From: Pseudomonadota bacterium
GTDB lineage: Bacteria; Pseudomonadota; Gammaproteobacteria; Pseudomonadales; Azotimanducaceae
DNA length: 43,420 bases
Direction: 5' to 3'
NCBI GenBank assembly: GCA_027624035.1
Contig: JAQBUI010000034.1
Span: 1-43,420, forward strand
Made by a program: the position numbers and the translations under genes. Shown here one piece after another: positions 1-6,848 of the stretch. Positions within the stretch are counted from its first letter, which is position 1. Every line of letters begins with the position of its first letter. The notes below the pieces were generated by a model. The model did not search any database, was not told the DNA's origin, and worked only from the letters and a program-made list of their open reading frames with translations.

Positions 1-36
1 AATGGGAAGCGGAATACGACCAGTATTACATGAAAC

Positions 37-65
37 AGCCCCGGCATGGACTCCATGCCGGGGCT
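37..65 (-). terminator. Strong hairpin downstream of the BI-1 gene
   Basis: A perfect inverted repeat with 14-nt arms (AGCCCCGGCATGGA and its complement) around a single central base lies 87 bp beyond the stop codon of the minus-strand BI-1 gene. Read on the minus strand the stem is followed only by GTTTCA, so the U-tract is weak. It may be a terminator for the BI-1 gene, for an unseen plus-strand gene entering from the left, or for both. Confidence 0.55.
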
Positions 66-151
66 CCTTATCTTGCCATCTCAGCCATCTCGCAACTTCA
101 GGCATTCGAATGTTGGACATTCGAACCAGAGTATCTACACCCGGGCGACGA

Positions 152-826
152 CTAGTCGTCGTTAAACGCCCCAAGCAGGTGCAACAGCGATGTGAAGAGG
201 TTGTAGATCGACAGGTAAAGGGACACGGTCGCCATCACGTAGTTGGTTTCACCGCCGTGAATGATCCTCGATGTGTCGTACAGGATGAGCCCCGACATCA
301 GGATCACGATGGCCGCTGAAATCGCCAGGTGCAGTCCGGATACATGGAAACCGAACAGGCCACCCACCAGCATCAACACGATGGAACCCACCACGACCCA
401 CAGTCCAACCATCAGGAATCCACCCATATAGGAGAAGTCCTTCTGTGACATCAGGGTGTAGCCGGACAGAGACAGGAAGATCATCCCCGTCAGGCCGGCG
501 GCAGTCATCACAGTCTGGGTGCCACCGGCTGTCTGCAGATAGTAGTTGACGATGGGCCCGAGCGAAAAGCCCAGGATACCAGTGAAGGCGAAGACGAGCA
601 GGATACCCCATGCGCTATTGCGGAACTTTCCGATCGCGAACAGCAATCCGAAAGCGACCAGCAGAGGAATCCATCCCATATGGGGTGCATCCAGCGCAAT
701 GGCAGTACCCGCCATGGCGGCACTGAATAGCAGGGTCATGGACAGCAACATATAGGTGTTGCGCAGCACCTTATTGGTAGATACGACCGCTGACTCGCGG
801 TTTGTTACAAATTGTGCATCTGCCAT
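152..826 (-). CDS. Bax inhibitor-1/YccA family membrane protein
   Basis: A 224-residue integral inner-membrane protein of the BI-1 (TMBIM) family, which includes E. coli YccA and YbhL. After a short cytoplasmic N-terminus (about 22 residues) there are seven hydrophobic segments filling the rest of the chain. The pattern TxGITG...L.LSGY.L...KDFS in the middle and the acidic C-terminus ending in two Asp are typical of the family. Relatives bind FtsH (YccA) or conduct Ca2+/H+ (BsYetJ); which applies here cannot be told. The ATG is preceded by GAGGAG on the minus strand, so the start is secure. It is a single-gene unit; a strong hairpin follows the stop. Confidence 0.93.
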   Translation of the reverse strand: MADAQFVTNRESAVVSTNKVLRNTYMLLSMTLLFSAAMAGTAIALDAPHMGWIPLLVAFGLLFAIGKFRNSAWGILLVFAFTGILGFSLGPIVNYYLQTAGGTQTVMTAAGLTGMIFLSLSGYTLMSQKDFSYMGGFLMVGLWVVVGSIVLMLVGGLFGFHVSGLHLAISAAIVILMSGLILYDTSRIIHGGETNYVMATVSLYLSIYNLFTSLLHLLGAFNDD

Positions 827-1136
827 GTGATCTCCTCGATTGGCAAAACTGATTCAGGATTCAAAAATTGTACGGCACAGGGTCCAAAAAGAAAATGAAC
901 GATTGCCGAACCTGGTGAATTGGACATATTCTGTCAGCAATAATTCCCGCATCATAGGAATTTTCGATCCGGATCGTGGAATAATAATGGAGGCGTCTGT
1001 GAAGGGGTTGTTTGTGAAGAGCCATGGTTACTGCTTTCATGGAAGTTCTGGCCGCACGCTGTGCCGTCCGGAAAACTTCCCGGCACGACAACGGCGTGGC
1101 CGACCCGGGCACGCTAAGGGCTTTGGGAGAGGGCAA
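827..1136. other. Intergenic region between BI-1 and the DUF3859 gene
   Basis: This 310-bp stretch separates two divergent genes and must hold the BI-1 promoter. Its right third is occupied by the first copy of a 91-bp repeat. The frame of the downstream DUF3859 gene is open through the entire stretch back to a TTG at 840 (with an ATG at 987), but the translated product there is not protein-like, so I do not call it coding. Left of the repeat it is relatively AT-rich; I see no convincing promoter hexamer pair. Confidence 0.5.
1034..1124 (+). repeat. 91-bp direct repeat, copy 1
   Basis: Identical over all 91 bases to 2102..2192. The core folds as a hairpin: GTGCCG pairs with CGGCAC, and inside it GGAA pairs with TTCC across an AAC loop. 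It ends immediately before the ribosome-binding sequence of the DUF3859 gene. A diverged third copy of the core lies at 16220..16255 in the opposite orientation. Confidence 0.95.
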
Positions 1137-1139
1137 ATC
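1125..1139 (+). promoter_or_regulatory. Shine-Dalgarno sequence and apparent AUC start of the DUF3859 gene
   Basis: GGGAG at 1125-1129 stands 7 nt before an ATC codon at 1137-1139, which opens a textbook signal peptide. No ATG, GTG or TTG occurs in frame between 1041 and 1137. A TTG at 1161 is the nearest canonical alternative, but it would remove the positively charged n-region. Confidence 0.45.
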
Positions 1140-1652
1140 CGGTCCCTGAAGCTCCTTTGGTTGGCTGGCGCTGTGTTGTTGGCCAACGTGCTCACCGCAA
1201 ACGGCCAGGAGCTGTTTGTTCAGGGAGCAGAACTCGTGGGGTATGGCGTGTTCGAGTCCCGAAAAGTCGGCAATACGATCTATGGCGCCAGCACCATCCC
1301 CCAGGACATGGTCGCGAACGTCAGCTTTACAGACTTTACCACCGAGATTCCGGCCAAACTGGGAACGGAATTCGGTTTTCAATACATCATCAACAGCCAG
1401 CCCAAAGGTGGGCTCATTAATGTCACCTACGTGATTCGTTTTCCCGAACCCGGCCTGGTACGTAATTCAGGTAAGGTCTACAAGGACGTACAGTATTCAG
1501 ACCGCATCACGATTGGTGAAAAGACGCTCCATGGGTATGGGTTTGATCGGCCATGGGAGATGGTGCCAGGTGAGTGGGTATTTGAGGTATGGCACAAGAA
1601 GGCGAGGCTGCTGCGCAAGACCTTCACCGTGCTGGCGCCCGCTGCAACATGA
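1137..1652 (+). CDS. DUF3859 domain exported protein
   Basis: About 171 residues if it starts at the ATC at 1137. A signal peptide begins RSLKLLWLAGAVLLANVL and probably ends near the residues TANGQ. The mature part matches the DUF3859 pattern: a beta-rich domain with GYGxFES near its start, a central FGFQYIINS strand, and the closing GYGFDRPWEMVPGEWVFEVWHKKARLL...F motif. The function of the family is unknown. Start choice is the main uncertainty: upstream in-frame codons at 987 (ATG) and 840 (TTG) would add residues encoded by the repeat and have no signal peptide at the N-terminus. The stop TGA overlaps the ATG of the CHY zinc-finger gene by 4 nt (ATGA), so the two are translationally coupled. 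Confidence 0.8.
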   Translation: MRSLKLLWLAGAVLLANVLTANGQELFVQGAELVGYGVFESRKVGNTIYGASTIPQDMVANVSFTDFTTEIPAKLGTEFGFQYIINSQPKGGLINVTYVIRFPEPGLVRNSGKVYKDVQYSDRITIGEKTLHGYGFDRPWEMVPGEWVFEVWHKKARLLRKTFTVLAPAAT

Positions 1653-2026
1653 AACGGCGGGTATCCGGCCACGATGTGGTGGGTCTGAGCGTTGACGCTG
1701 AGACACGCTGCGTGCACTGGCATGGTCCGAAGGACATCATTGCCATCAAGTTCTTCTGTTGCGGGCAGTGGTATCCGTGCTTTGAATGCCACCAGGGACT
1801 GGCCAATCATAAACCACAGGTATGGCCCCTGAAGGAGCACGATAGCCGAGCCGTGCTCTGCGGCGCCTGCGGCTTTGAGTTGTCCGTGGCCGAGTATCTC
1901 TCGGGTCAGTCCCGGTGCCCGGCGTGTTCGGCTGATTTCAATCCGGGTTGTGCGCACCATTACCATCTCTACTTTGCAGTCGACGCCGCGCATGGGGTGG
2001 AAACGACGGCTCAGCGTTCCCAATAG
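1649..2026 (+). CDS. CHY zinc-finger protein
   Basis: A 125-residue cytoplasmic protein with the CHY-finger signature: CVHWHGPKDIIAIKFFCCG, then WYPCFECH, then LCGACGFELSV and CPACSADFNPGCAHHYHLYF. The Cys/His pairs should bind two or three zinc ions. Bacterial CHY proteins are poorly characterised; the eukaryotic relative Hot13 handles zinc in the mitochondrial intermembrane space. The ATG is the one embedded in the ATGA overlap with the DUF3859 stop, which fixes the start. An open frame extends upstream to 1589, but that part only overlaps the DUF3859 gene in another frame. Coupling to an exported DUF3859 protein suggests a joint role, possibly metal-related; that is inference. Confidence 0.85.
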   Translation: MKRRVSGHDVVGLSVDAETRCVHWHGPKDIIAIKFFCCGQWYPCFECHQGLANHKPQVWPLKEHDSRAVLCGACGFELSVAEYLSGQSRCPACSADFNPGCAHHYHLYFAVDAAHGVETTAQRSQ

Positions 2027-2101
2027 GGCTGGCGCAGGAAATTCCAGCCCGTTCCCGTGGCTCTAAACAAATCCGCTCGGCCGTGCGTCCAACCCAGTAG
2101 A

Positions 2102-2192
2102 CTTTCATGGAAGTTCTGGCCGCACGCTGTGCCGTCCGGAAAACTTCCCGGCACGACAACGGCGTGGCCGACCCGGGCACGCTAAGGGCTTT
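2102..2192 (+). repeat. 91-bp direct repeat, copy 2
   Basis: Base-for-base identical to 1034..1124, 1068 bp away in the same orientation. Bases on both sides diverge at once, so the boundaries are sharp. It ends 7 nt before the ribosome-binding sequence of the PQQ dehydrogenase gene, the same arrangement as copy 1. Confidence 0.95.
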
Positions 2193-2198
2193 TAATCC

Positions 2199-2212
2199 GG
2201 AGAACGACCATC
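2199..2212 (+). promoter_or_regulatory. Shine-Dalgarno sequence and apparent AUC start of the PQQ dehydrogenase
   Basis: GGAG at 2199-2202 is 7 nt upstream of ATC at 2210-2212. Translation from ATC gives IKSLFLFAMLLMGNCFA (Met replacing Ile), a normal signal peptide. The in-frame stop TAA at 2183 leaves no ATG, GTG or TTG upstream. The first canonical codon, ATG at 2234, would leave only nine residues of signal and has no good ribosome-binding sequence. Confidence 0.5.
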
Positions 2213-4144
2213 AAGTCACTCTTCCTGTTCGCAATGCTCCTGATGGGGAACTGTTTTGCAGATGACGACGCCTCGGACTGGACCCATTATGGTGGCAACG
2301 CGGCGGGCGAACGCTACGTTGTGGCTGATCAGATCAATCCCGGTAATGTCCGCAATCTGACACTGGCATGGCAGTATCGGACAGGAGACCTGGCCAGCAA
2401 GCCGGAAGCCGTAGCTCGCTCGGCTTTTGAGGTCACCCCCATCATCATCGAAGACCAGCTGATATTCTGTACGCCTTTCAATGAAGTGATCAGTCTCAAC
2501 CCGGTGACCGGCGCACAGCAGTGGCGCTACGACCCCGGAATCGATCTGCAGTCGGAGCCAGCCAACAAGTTCATCTGCAGAGGGGTCAGCTACTGGCCGG
2601 GCCAACCGGACGGTGACGCCGGGTTCTGCAACGATCGCATCTTTATGGGGACCAATGATCGCAGGGTGATTGCGCTGGACCGGGCCAGTGGCGAACCCTG
2701 CCTGGAATTCGGTACCGACGGGATGGTCCACCAGACTCCCAGCCGATCATTGGCCTGGGAGGGCGAGTTCCAGATCACGTCAGCGCCGACGATCGTGCAC
2801 GACCTGGTGATTGTCGGTTCATCGATCAGCGATAACCGGGTCTCCGATGCGCCAAGAGGCATCGTGCGGGCGTTTGACGCCCGTACCGGTGCGGAGCGCT
2901 GGACTTTCGACCCTATTGTCGCGGACGACACGGAGTGGGCCAATGGCAGCGCCAGCAGGACCGGCCATACCAACGTGTGGGCACCCATGTCCGTGGATGC
3001 CGCCAATGACCTCGTGTTCCTGCCCACATCGAGCCCCAGCCCGGATTTCTACGGTGGCCTGCGACCTGGCAACAATCGTTACGCCAATTCGCTGGTTGCG
3101 TTGCGGGCCAGTACCGGTGAACTGGTCTGGCATTTCCAGACCATCCACCACGATGTTTTCGACTATGACCTGCCGGCCCAACCGACGCTGACCACGCTGA
3201 GACGAGATGGCCAGGAGATACCCGCAGTGGTTCAGGCGACCAAGACAGGACTGCTGTTCATATTCAACCGGCTGACGGGCGAACCATTGTTCGAGATTGA
3301 AGAGCGGTCCGTGCCCCAAACCGACGTGCCCGGTGAAGTCACGTCCCCGACCCAGCCCGTCCCGGTCAAACCAGAACCTCTGACCCAGTGGGGCATGACG
3401 GAAGATGACCTGTGGGGATTGACGCCCATTGACAAGCGGGACTGTCGGCAACGGTTTCGAGCATTACGCAGCGACGGCATCTTCACGCCTCCGAGCCTCC
3501 GTGGCAGCGTGTCGGTGCCGTTTACCGGCGGAGGCGCCAACTGGGGTGGCATCGCGGTCGAGCGCGATCTCAACATTGCGATCGTCAACACCAGCAATCT
3601 GGCCCACATCATCAGGCTCATTCCAAGAAAGGACGTACAGCAGGTGATCGACAACCAGGGTGATGAAGAACTGGCTGCCCAGGGTGGTACGCCCTACGCC
3701 GTCAGTCGCGAACTGTTTCTGTCATCGGCGCTGGACCTGCCCTGTAACAAACCGCCCTGGGGTCAGATCTCCGCGGTGGACCTGAATTCGGGTGAGATTC
3801 TCTGGCAGTCGCCGTTCGGCACCACTCGTGACCTTGGCCCTCGACTCTTTGGGATACGCCTGCCGTTACCGGGCCTGGATTTCGGGACTCCGAGCCTTGG
3901 CGGCCCGCTCGTGACTGCCGGAGGTTTGATTTTCATCGGCGCCGCACTCGACAATTATCTGCGTGCCATTGACGTGCGCACCGGCAACGAACTGTGGCGA
4001 CAACGATTGCCCGCAGGGCCCCAGGCGACCCCCATGAGCTATGTCCGAAACGGTCGCCAGTACGTGGTCATCGCCGCGGGTGGTCATAGGGACGCCGATA
4101 CCACCATGGGGGACTATATTCTCGCCTTCGCACTGCCCCGGTAA
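2210..4144 (+). CDS. PQQ-dependent dehydrogenase (soluble, periplasmic)
   Basis: About 644 residues. After a short signal peptide comes an eight-bladed quinoprotein propeller of the glucose/quinate/shikimate dehydrogenase type without the N-terminal membrane domain. Evidence: DWTHYGGNAAGERY at the start, repeated tryptophan-docking motifs (GAQQWRYD, GELVWHFQ, GEILWQSP, GNELWRQR), CRGVSYWPG (typical of the mGDH-like branch) and FIFNRLTGEPLF. It probably oxidises an alcohol, sugar or polyol in the periplasm, passing electrons to quinone or a cytochrome; the substrate cannot be told. No PQQ biosynthesis genes are in the window. The start is taken at ATC 2210 for the reasons given at the start-site entry; the ATG at 2234 is the conservative alternative. 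The neighbouring divergent two-component system is a candidate regulator. Confidence 0.93.
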   Translation: MKSLFLFAMLLMGNCFADDDASDWTHYGGNAAGERYVVADQINPGNVRNLTLAWQYRTGDLASKPEAVARSAFEVTPIIIEDQLIFCTPFNEVISLNPVTGAQQWRYDPGIDLQSEPANKFICRGVSYWPGQPDGDAGFCNDRIFMGTNDRRVIALDRASGEPCLEFGTDGMVHQTPSRSLAWEGEFQITSAPTIVHDLVIVGSSISDNRVSDAPRGIVRAFDARTGAERWTFDPIVADDTEWANGSASRTGHTNVWAPMSVDAANDLVFLPTSSPSPDFYGGLRPGNNRYANSLVALRASTGELVWHFQTIHHDVFDYDLPAQPTLTTLRRDGQEIPAVVQATKTGLLFIFNRLTGEPLFEIEERSVPQTDVPGEVTSPTQPVPVKPEPLTQWGMTEDDLWGLTPIDKRDCRQRFRALRSDGIFTPPSLRGSVSVPFTGGGANWGGIAVERDLNIAIVNTSNLAHIIRLIPRKDVQQVIDNQGDEELAAQGGTPYAVSRELFLSSALDLPCNKPPWGQISAVDLNSGEILWQSPFGTTRDLGPRLFGIRLPLPGLDFGTPSLGGPLVTAGGLIFIGAALDNYLRAIDVRTGNELWRQRLPAGPQATPMSYVRNGRQYVVIAAGGHRDADTTMGDYILAFALPR

Positions 4145-4173
4145 CGGTTCCGCCTGCGGGGTAGTATCCGGGG

Positions 4174-4872
4174 TTAGCTCACGTCCAGCAGGCCGAGGCG
4201 GATCGCTTCTGATGTGGCTTCCGCCCGGGAGTTGATGCCCAACTTGGCATACAGAGACTTGACATACCCTTTCACGGTGCTGGTCTGGAGCCCCAGAATG
4301 CCTGCAGTGTCCGCAACGCTGAATCCTTTGGCAATGAACCGGAGCACGTCCTGTTCTCGTGGTGCCAGTGCTGCCTCTTCCAGAGCGTCGACCGAGCCAT
4401 TGAAGTGCTCAACCAGTCGACGAGCCACCTGGTTGGACAGCGGCACATTCCCGAGGGGAATGCCACGCAGGTACGACACGATTCGATCCCGATCCTGATC
4501 CTTGAGAATGTAGCCCTGGGCACCACTCTTGAGAGCCGTGAACACGGATTTATCGTCATCGCTGATGGTGGCCACCACAATGTAGGTTGAGCGACCCTTC
4601 TCGGAACGTCTGATCGCCCTGATCACATCGAGCCCGCTGCCATCCGGCAGGCCGAGGTCGACCAGTGCCAGCGAGAAGGACTCGGACTGTACCGCTGCCA
4701 GGGCATTGCGCAGGCTTTCGGTGGCAATCACTCTCCCGTCAGGTAGCGCGGCTCGAAGACAATGGCATAGCCACTCCCTTGTCTCGGCGTTGTCTTCTAC
4801 GACCAGCGCGGTGCCCGCACCGGTGTTTGAGCCAGTGTCCAGGTGATTGCCCGTTGGAGTGCCGCCTGTCAT
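4174..4872 (-). CDS. NarL/FixJ-type response regulator
   Basis: A 232-residue two-component regulator. A receiver domain (about residues 20-140) has acidic pocket Glu26-Asp27, phospho-acceptor Asp72 in LALVDLGLPDGSG, and the switch lysine in GYILKDQD. A LuxR-type helix-turn-helix follows at about 165-230 (LAPREQDVLRFIAKGFSVADTAGILGL, then STVKGYVKSLYAKLGINSR). The first 19 residues are a polar extension. It is divergent from the histidine kinase gene at 4970, its likely partner, and a palindrome between them could be its operator. No clear ribosome-binding sequence precedes the ATG. It is tail-to-tail with the PQQ dehydrogenase, 29 bp apart. Confidence 0.93.
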   Translation of the reverse strand: MTGGTPTGNHLDTGSNTGAGTALVVEDNAETREWLCHCLRAALPDGRVIATESLRNALAAVQSESFSLALVDLGLPDGSGLDVIRAIRRSEKGRSTYIVVATISDDDKSVFTALKSGAQGYILKDQDRDRIVSYLRGIPLGNVPLSNQVARRLVEHFNGSVDALEEAALAPREQDVLRFIAKGFSVADTAGILGLQTSTVKGYVKSLYAKLGINSRAEATSEAIRLGLLDVS

Positions 4873-4931
4873 GTTGCGCGACCAGGTGAGGTAGATGGGA
4901 TCTTACAATAGAAAGTTCGCTCGTCGGGCTC

Positions 4932-4949
4932 TACCCCCAAAAGGGGGTA
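4932..4949. promoter_or_regulatory. Palindromic operator candidate TACCCCC-N4-GGGGGTA
   Basis: TACCCCCAAAAGGGGGTA is a perfect 7-bp inverted repeat about the AAAA centre. It lies between the divergent response-regulator and kinase genes, 60 bp from one start and 21 bp from the other. The half-site resembles the NarL heptamer TACYYMT, but the NarL spacing is 2 rather than 4. It could also fold as a stem-loop in the kinase mRNA leader. Confidence 0.6.
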
Positions 4950-4969
4950 ATGTTGCTAATATCAGCGCC

Positions 4970-6847
4970 ATGTCACGTGTGCTTTGTTCCATATTGCTGC
5001 TGTTCTGCGCTGGTGTCTCAACTGCAGAAGTCGTGGAAATCACCCGTGCGGACTATACCGTCGACGCCACAGTCGAACCCCCGCTGGACTTTCAGGGCCA
5101 GGCTGTCGAATTACCCTATGTCCCCCGTGGTCGGCCTGTCATGGCACCGAACAGTGTTGCCTGGTTTCGGTTCCATCTTGACAGGCCAGAGGACGCTGCT
5201 GAGTTGGCGCTGTATCTGTGGCGACACAACGTTTCGGTGCGTATCTTCATGAATGGTGAACAGATCGGTGCGACCGGGAGTGGCGGACCCGTGCCCCCCA
5301 TCGGCTGGAACCATCCGCTCTTGATTCCGCTGCAGGAGGCCGCCTTCAAGCCCCGCAACGTATTTCATATCAGACTGCAGGGGGGGCCATTCGGAGGCAT
5401 GGTGTCTTCGGTGCTGGTCGGTAAACGCAGTGAACTGCTACCGCTGTACCAGGATCGGCGCTTCTGGCAGGTTCAGTCAAGCCAGTGGGCGTTTGCCCTG
5501 TGTGGTCTCATGGGGCTGTTTACGCTGATGCTGTGGTTCCGAAGACGTCAGGACCAGATCTACCTGCGCTTTGCCGGCGCGTGCCTCGCCTGGTCGGTGG
5601 TCACGTTGTATCTCTTTCTGGACTTTGTGCCGATGCCCCTGGACGTCTGGCTTGGTGTTGTTCACACCGGTGGTACGTGGTGCACCTATTTCCTGGTTAC
5701 CTTTGTCACCCGTGCGACCGGCAGACAATGGCCCGTTTTCGAAAGGTCACTGTTGGTGTTTGCAGCCTGCGCAACGCTGCTTCACTTCGTCTACCCGCCC
5801 GGGTATTTCTTCTACATCGCCTATGCGTTTCATCTTGTCAATCTCTGCTACCTGCTCGTCACCGGGGTCTTACTGGGTATTGACTGCGTCAGGCATCCTG
5901 GGGGGCCGAGTAGCTGGTTCAGTTTTGGCTACATTGGCCTCGCTGCGCTGGTCGCCCATGACTGGTACTTTTTCATGGTGAGTCCTGATTCCACTCACGT
6001 CAACGCGTCCAATCTGTTGCAGTTTGCCATCCCCTTCATGCTGGTAGTGTTGTTCGTGCATCTGGTGAGTCGATTCACGAGGGCCCTGGATGAAACCGAG
6101 CATCTGAACAAGAGCCTCGAGACCCAGATCGAGCAGCATCGACGGGCACTGGACGCGAGCTATGCAGAAAACCGTCGTATGGAACTTGCCCGCATCGCAA
6201 CCGAAGAACGAGACAAGATATATCGGGATCTTCATGATGACGTTGGCTCAAGATTACTGAGCATCATCCACGGCAGCAAAGGCGAGAGGGAGATCCTGCT
6301 CGCCCGGCAGGCCCTGGAGAGCCTGCGTGGTGCGATATACAGGGCGAGCCACGGCGAGCAGCCGGCAGACGATTTCTTTGCCGGCCTGGAAGAAGAGATG
6401 CAGCTACGCACCGAGAGTGCGGGCCTCACATTCCACTGGAGTCAGCAATGGACCCCGGGGAAAGAAACTTTCGACGCAGACATCTGTTACCACCTGACGC
6501 GAATATGCCGCGAGATTCTGACCAATGCACTGCATCACGCCCGGGCCACAGACATCTGGGTGACCCTGCAGCCGATGGCCGGGGGGATTGAACTGGTGAT
6601 TGTCGACGATGGTGTCGGATTTGATGAACATATCGATTCCGGGAAAGGCAACGGCCTTCGCAATGTCCGGCATCGCGCTGACCTCATCGGGGTGTCGGTA
6701 CGATGGGTATCAGCACCTGATACAGGCACAGGAGTTCATGTGGGTATTCCATGCTCGAGCGACCGGGCGCTGGATGTCCCTGGTGAGGACGACCTGGATA
6801 CCGAGGCGCGCCCTGTGAACTCCCTCCAGGGTCAGGCCGGCGCTTAG
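4970..6847 (+). CDS. 7TMR-DISM-type sensor histidine kinase (HisKA_3)
   Basis: A 625-residue inner-membrane sensor kinase. A signal peptide (MSRVLCSILLLFCAGVSTAE) is followed by a periplasmic beta-rich domain (about 20-170, with APNSVAWFRFHLDRP and LYLWRHNVSVRIFMNGEQIG), seven membrane segments (about 175-385), a short coiled linker, and a kinase core. The HisKA_3 box DLHDDVGSRLL carries phospho-acceptor His422. The ATPase domain shows the N box (REILTNALHHA), G1 (VDDGVGF) and G2 (GKGNGLRNVRHR). An in-frame codon at 4895 would place the operator palindrome inside the gene, so ATG 4970 with its immediate signal peptide is preferred. It pairs with the divergent regulator. It is convergent with, and 1 bp from, the dioxygenase gene at 6849. 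Confidence 0.92.
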   Translation: MSRVLCSILLLFCAGVSTAEVVEITRADYTVDATVEPPLDFQGQAVELPYVPRGRPVMAPNSVAWFRFHLDRPEDAAELALYLWRHNVSVRIFMNGEQIGATGSGGPVPPIGWNHPLLIPLQEAAFKPRNVFHIRLQGGPFGGMVSSVLVGKRSELLPLYQDRRFWQVQSSQWAFALCGLMGLFTLMLWFRRRQDQIYLRFAGACLAWSVVTLYLFLDFVPMPLDVWLGVVHTGGTWCTYFLVTFVTRATGRQWPVFERSLLVFAACATLLHFVYPPGYFFYIAYAFHLVNLCYLLVTGVLLGIDCVRHPGGPSSWFSFGYIGLAALVAHDWYFFMVSPDSTHVNASNLLQFAIPFMLVVLFVHLVSRFTRALDETEHLNKSLETQIEQHRRALDASYAENRRMELARIATEERDKIYRDLHDDVGSRLLSIIHGSKGEREILLARQALESLRGAIYRASHGEQPADDFFAGLEEEMQLRTESAGLTFHWSQQWTPGKETFDADICYHLTRICREILTNALHHARATDIWVTLQPMAGGIELVIVDDGVGFDEHIDSGKGNGLRNVRHRADLIGVSVRWVSAPDTGTGVHVGIPCSSDRALDVPGEDDLDTEARPVNSLQGQAGA

Positions 6848-6848
6848 C

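Noticed and set aside
840..1136. Long N-terminal extension of the DUF3859 frame
   Set aside because: Open by chance through the BI-1 upstream region and the 91-bp repeat; the translation is not protein-like and would bury the signal peptide.
1034..2192. Composite transposon or IS element bounded by the 91-bp repeats
   Set aside because: The repeats are direct, no transposase lies between them, and no terminal inverted repeats or target-site duplications were seen.
2819..3451. 210-codon minus-strand frame inside the PQQ dehydrogenase gene
   Set aside because: Shadow of a well-supported enzyme in GC-rich DNA; no recognisable motif.
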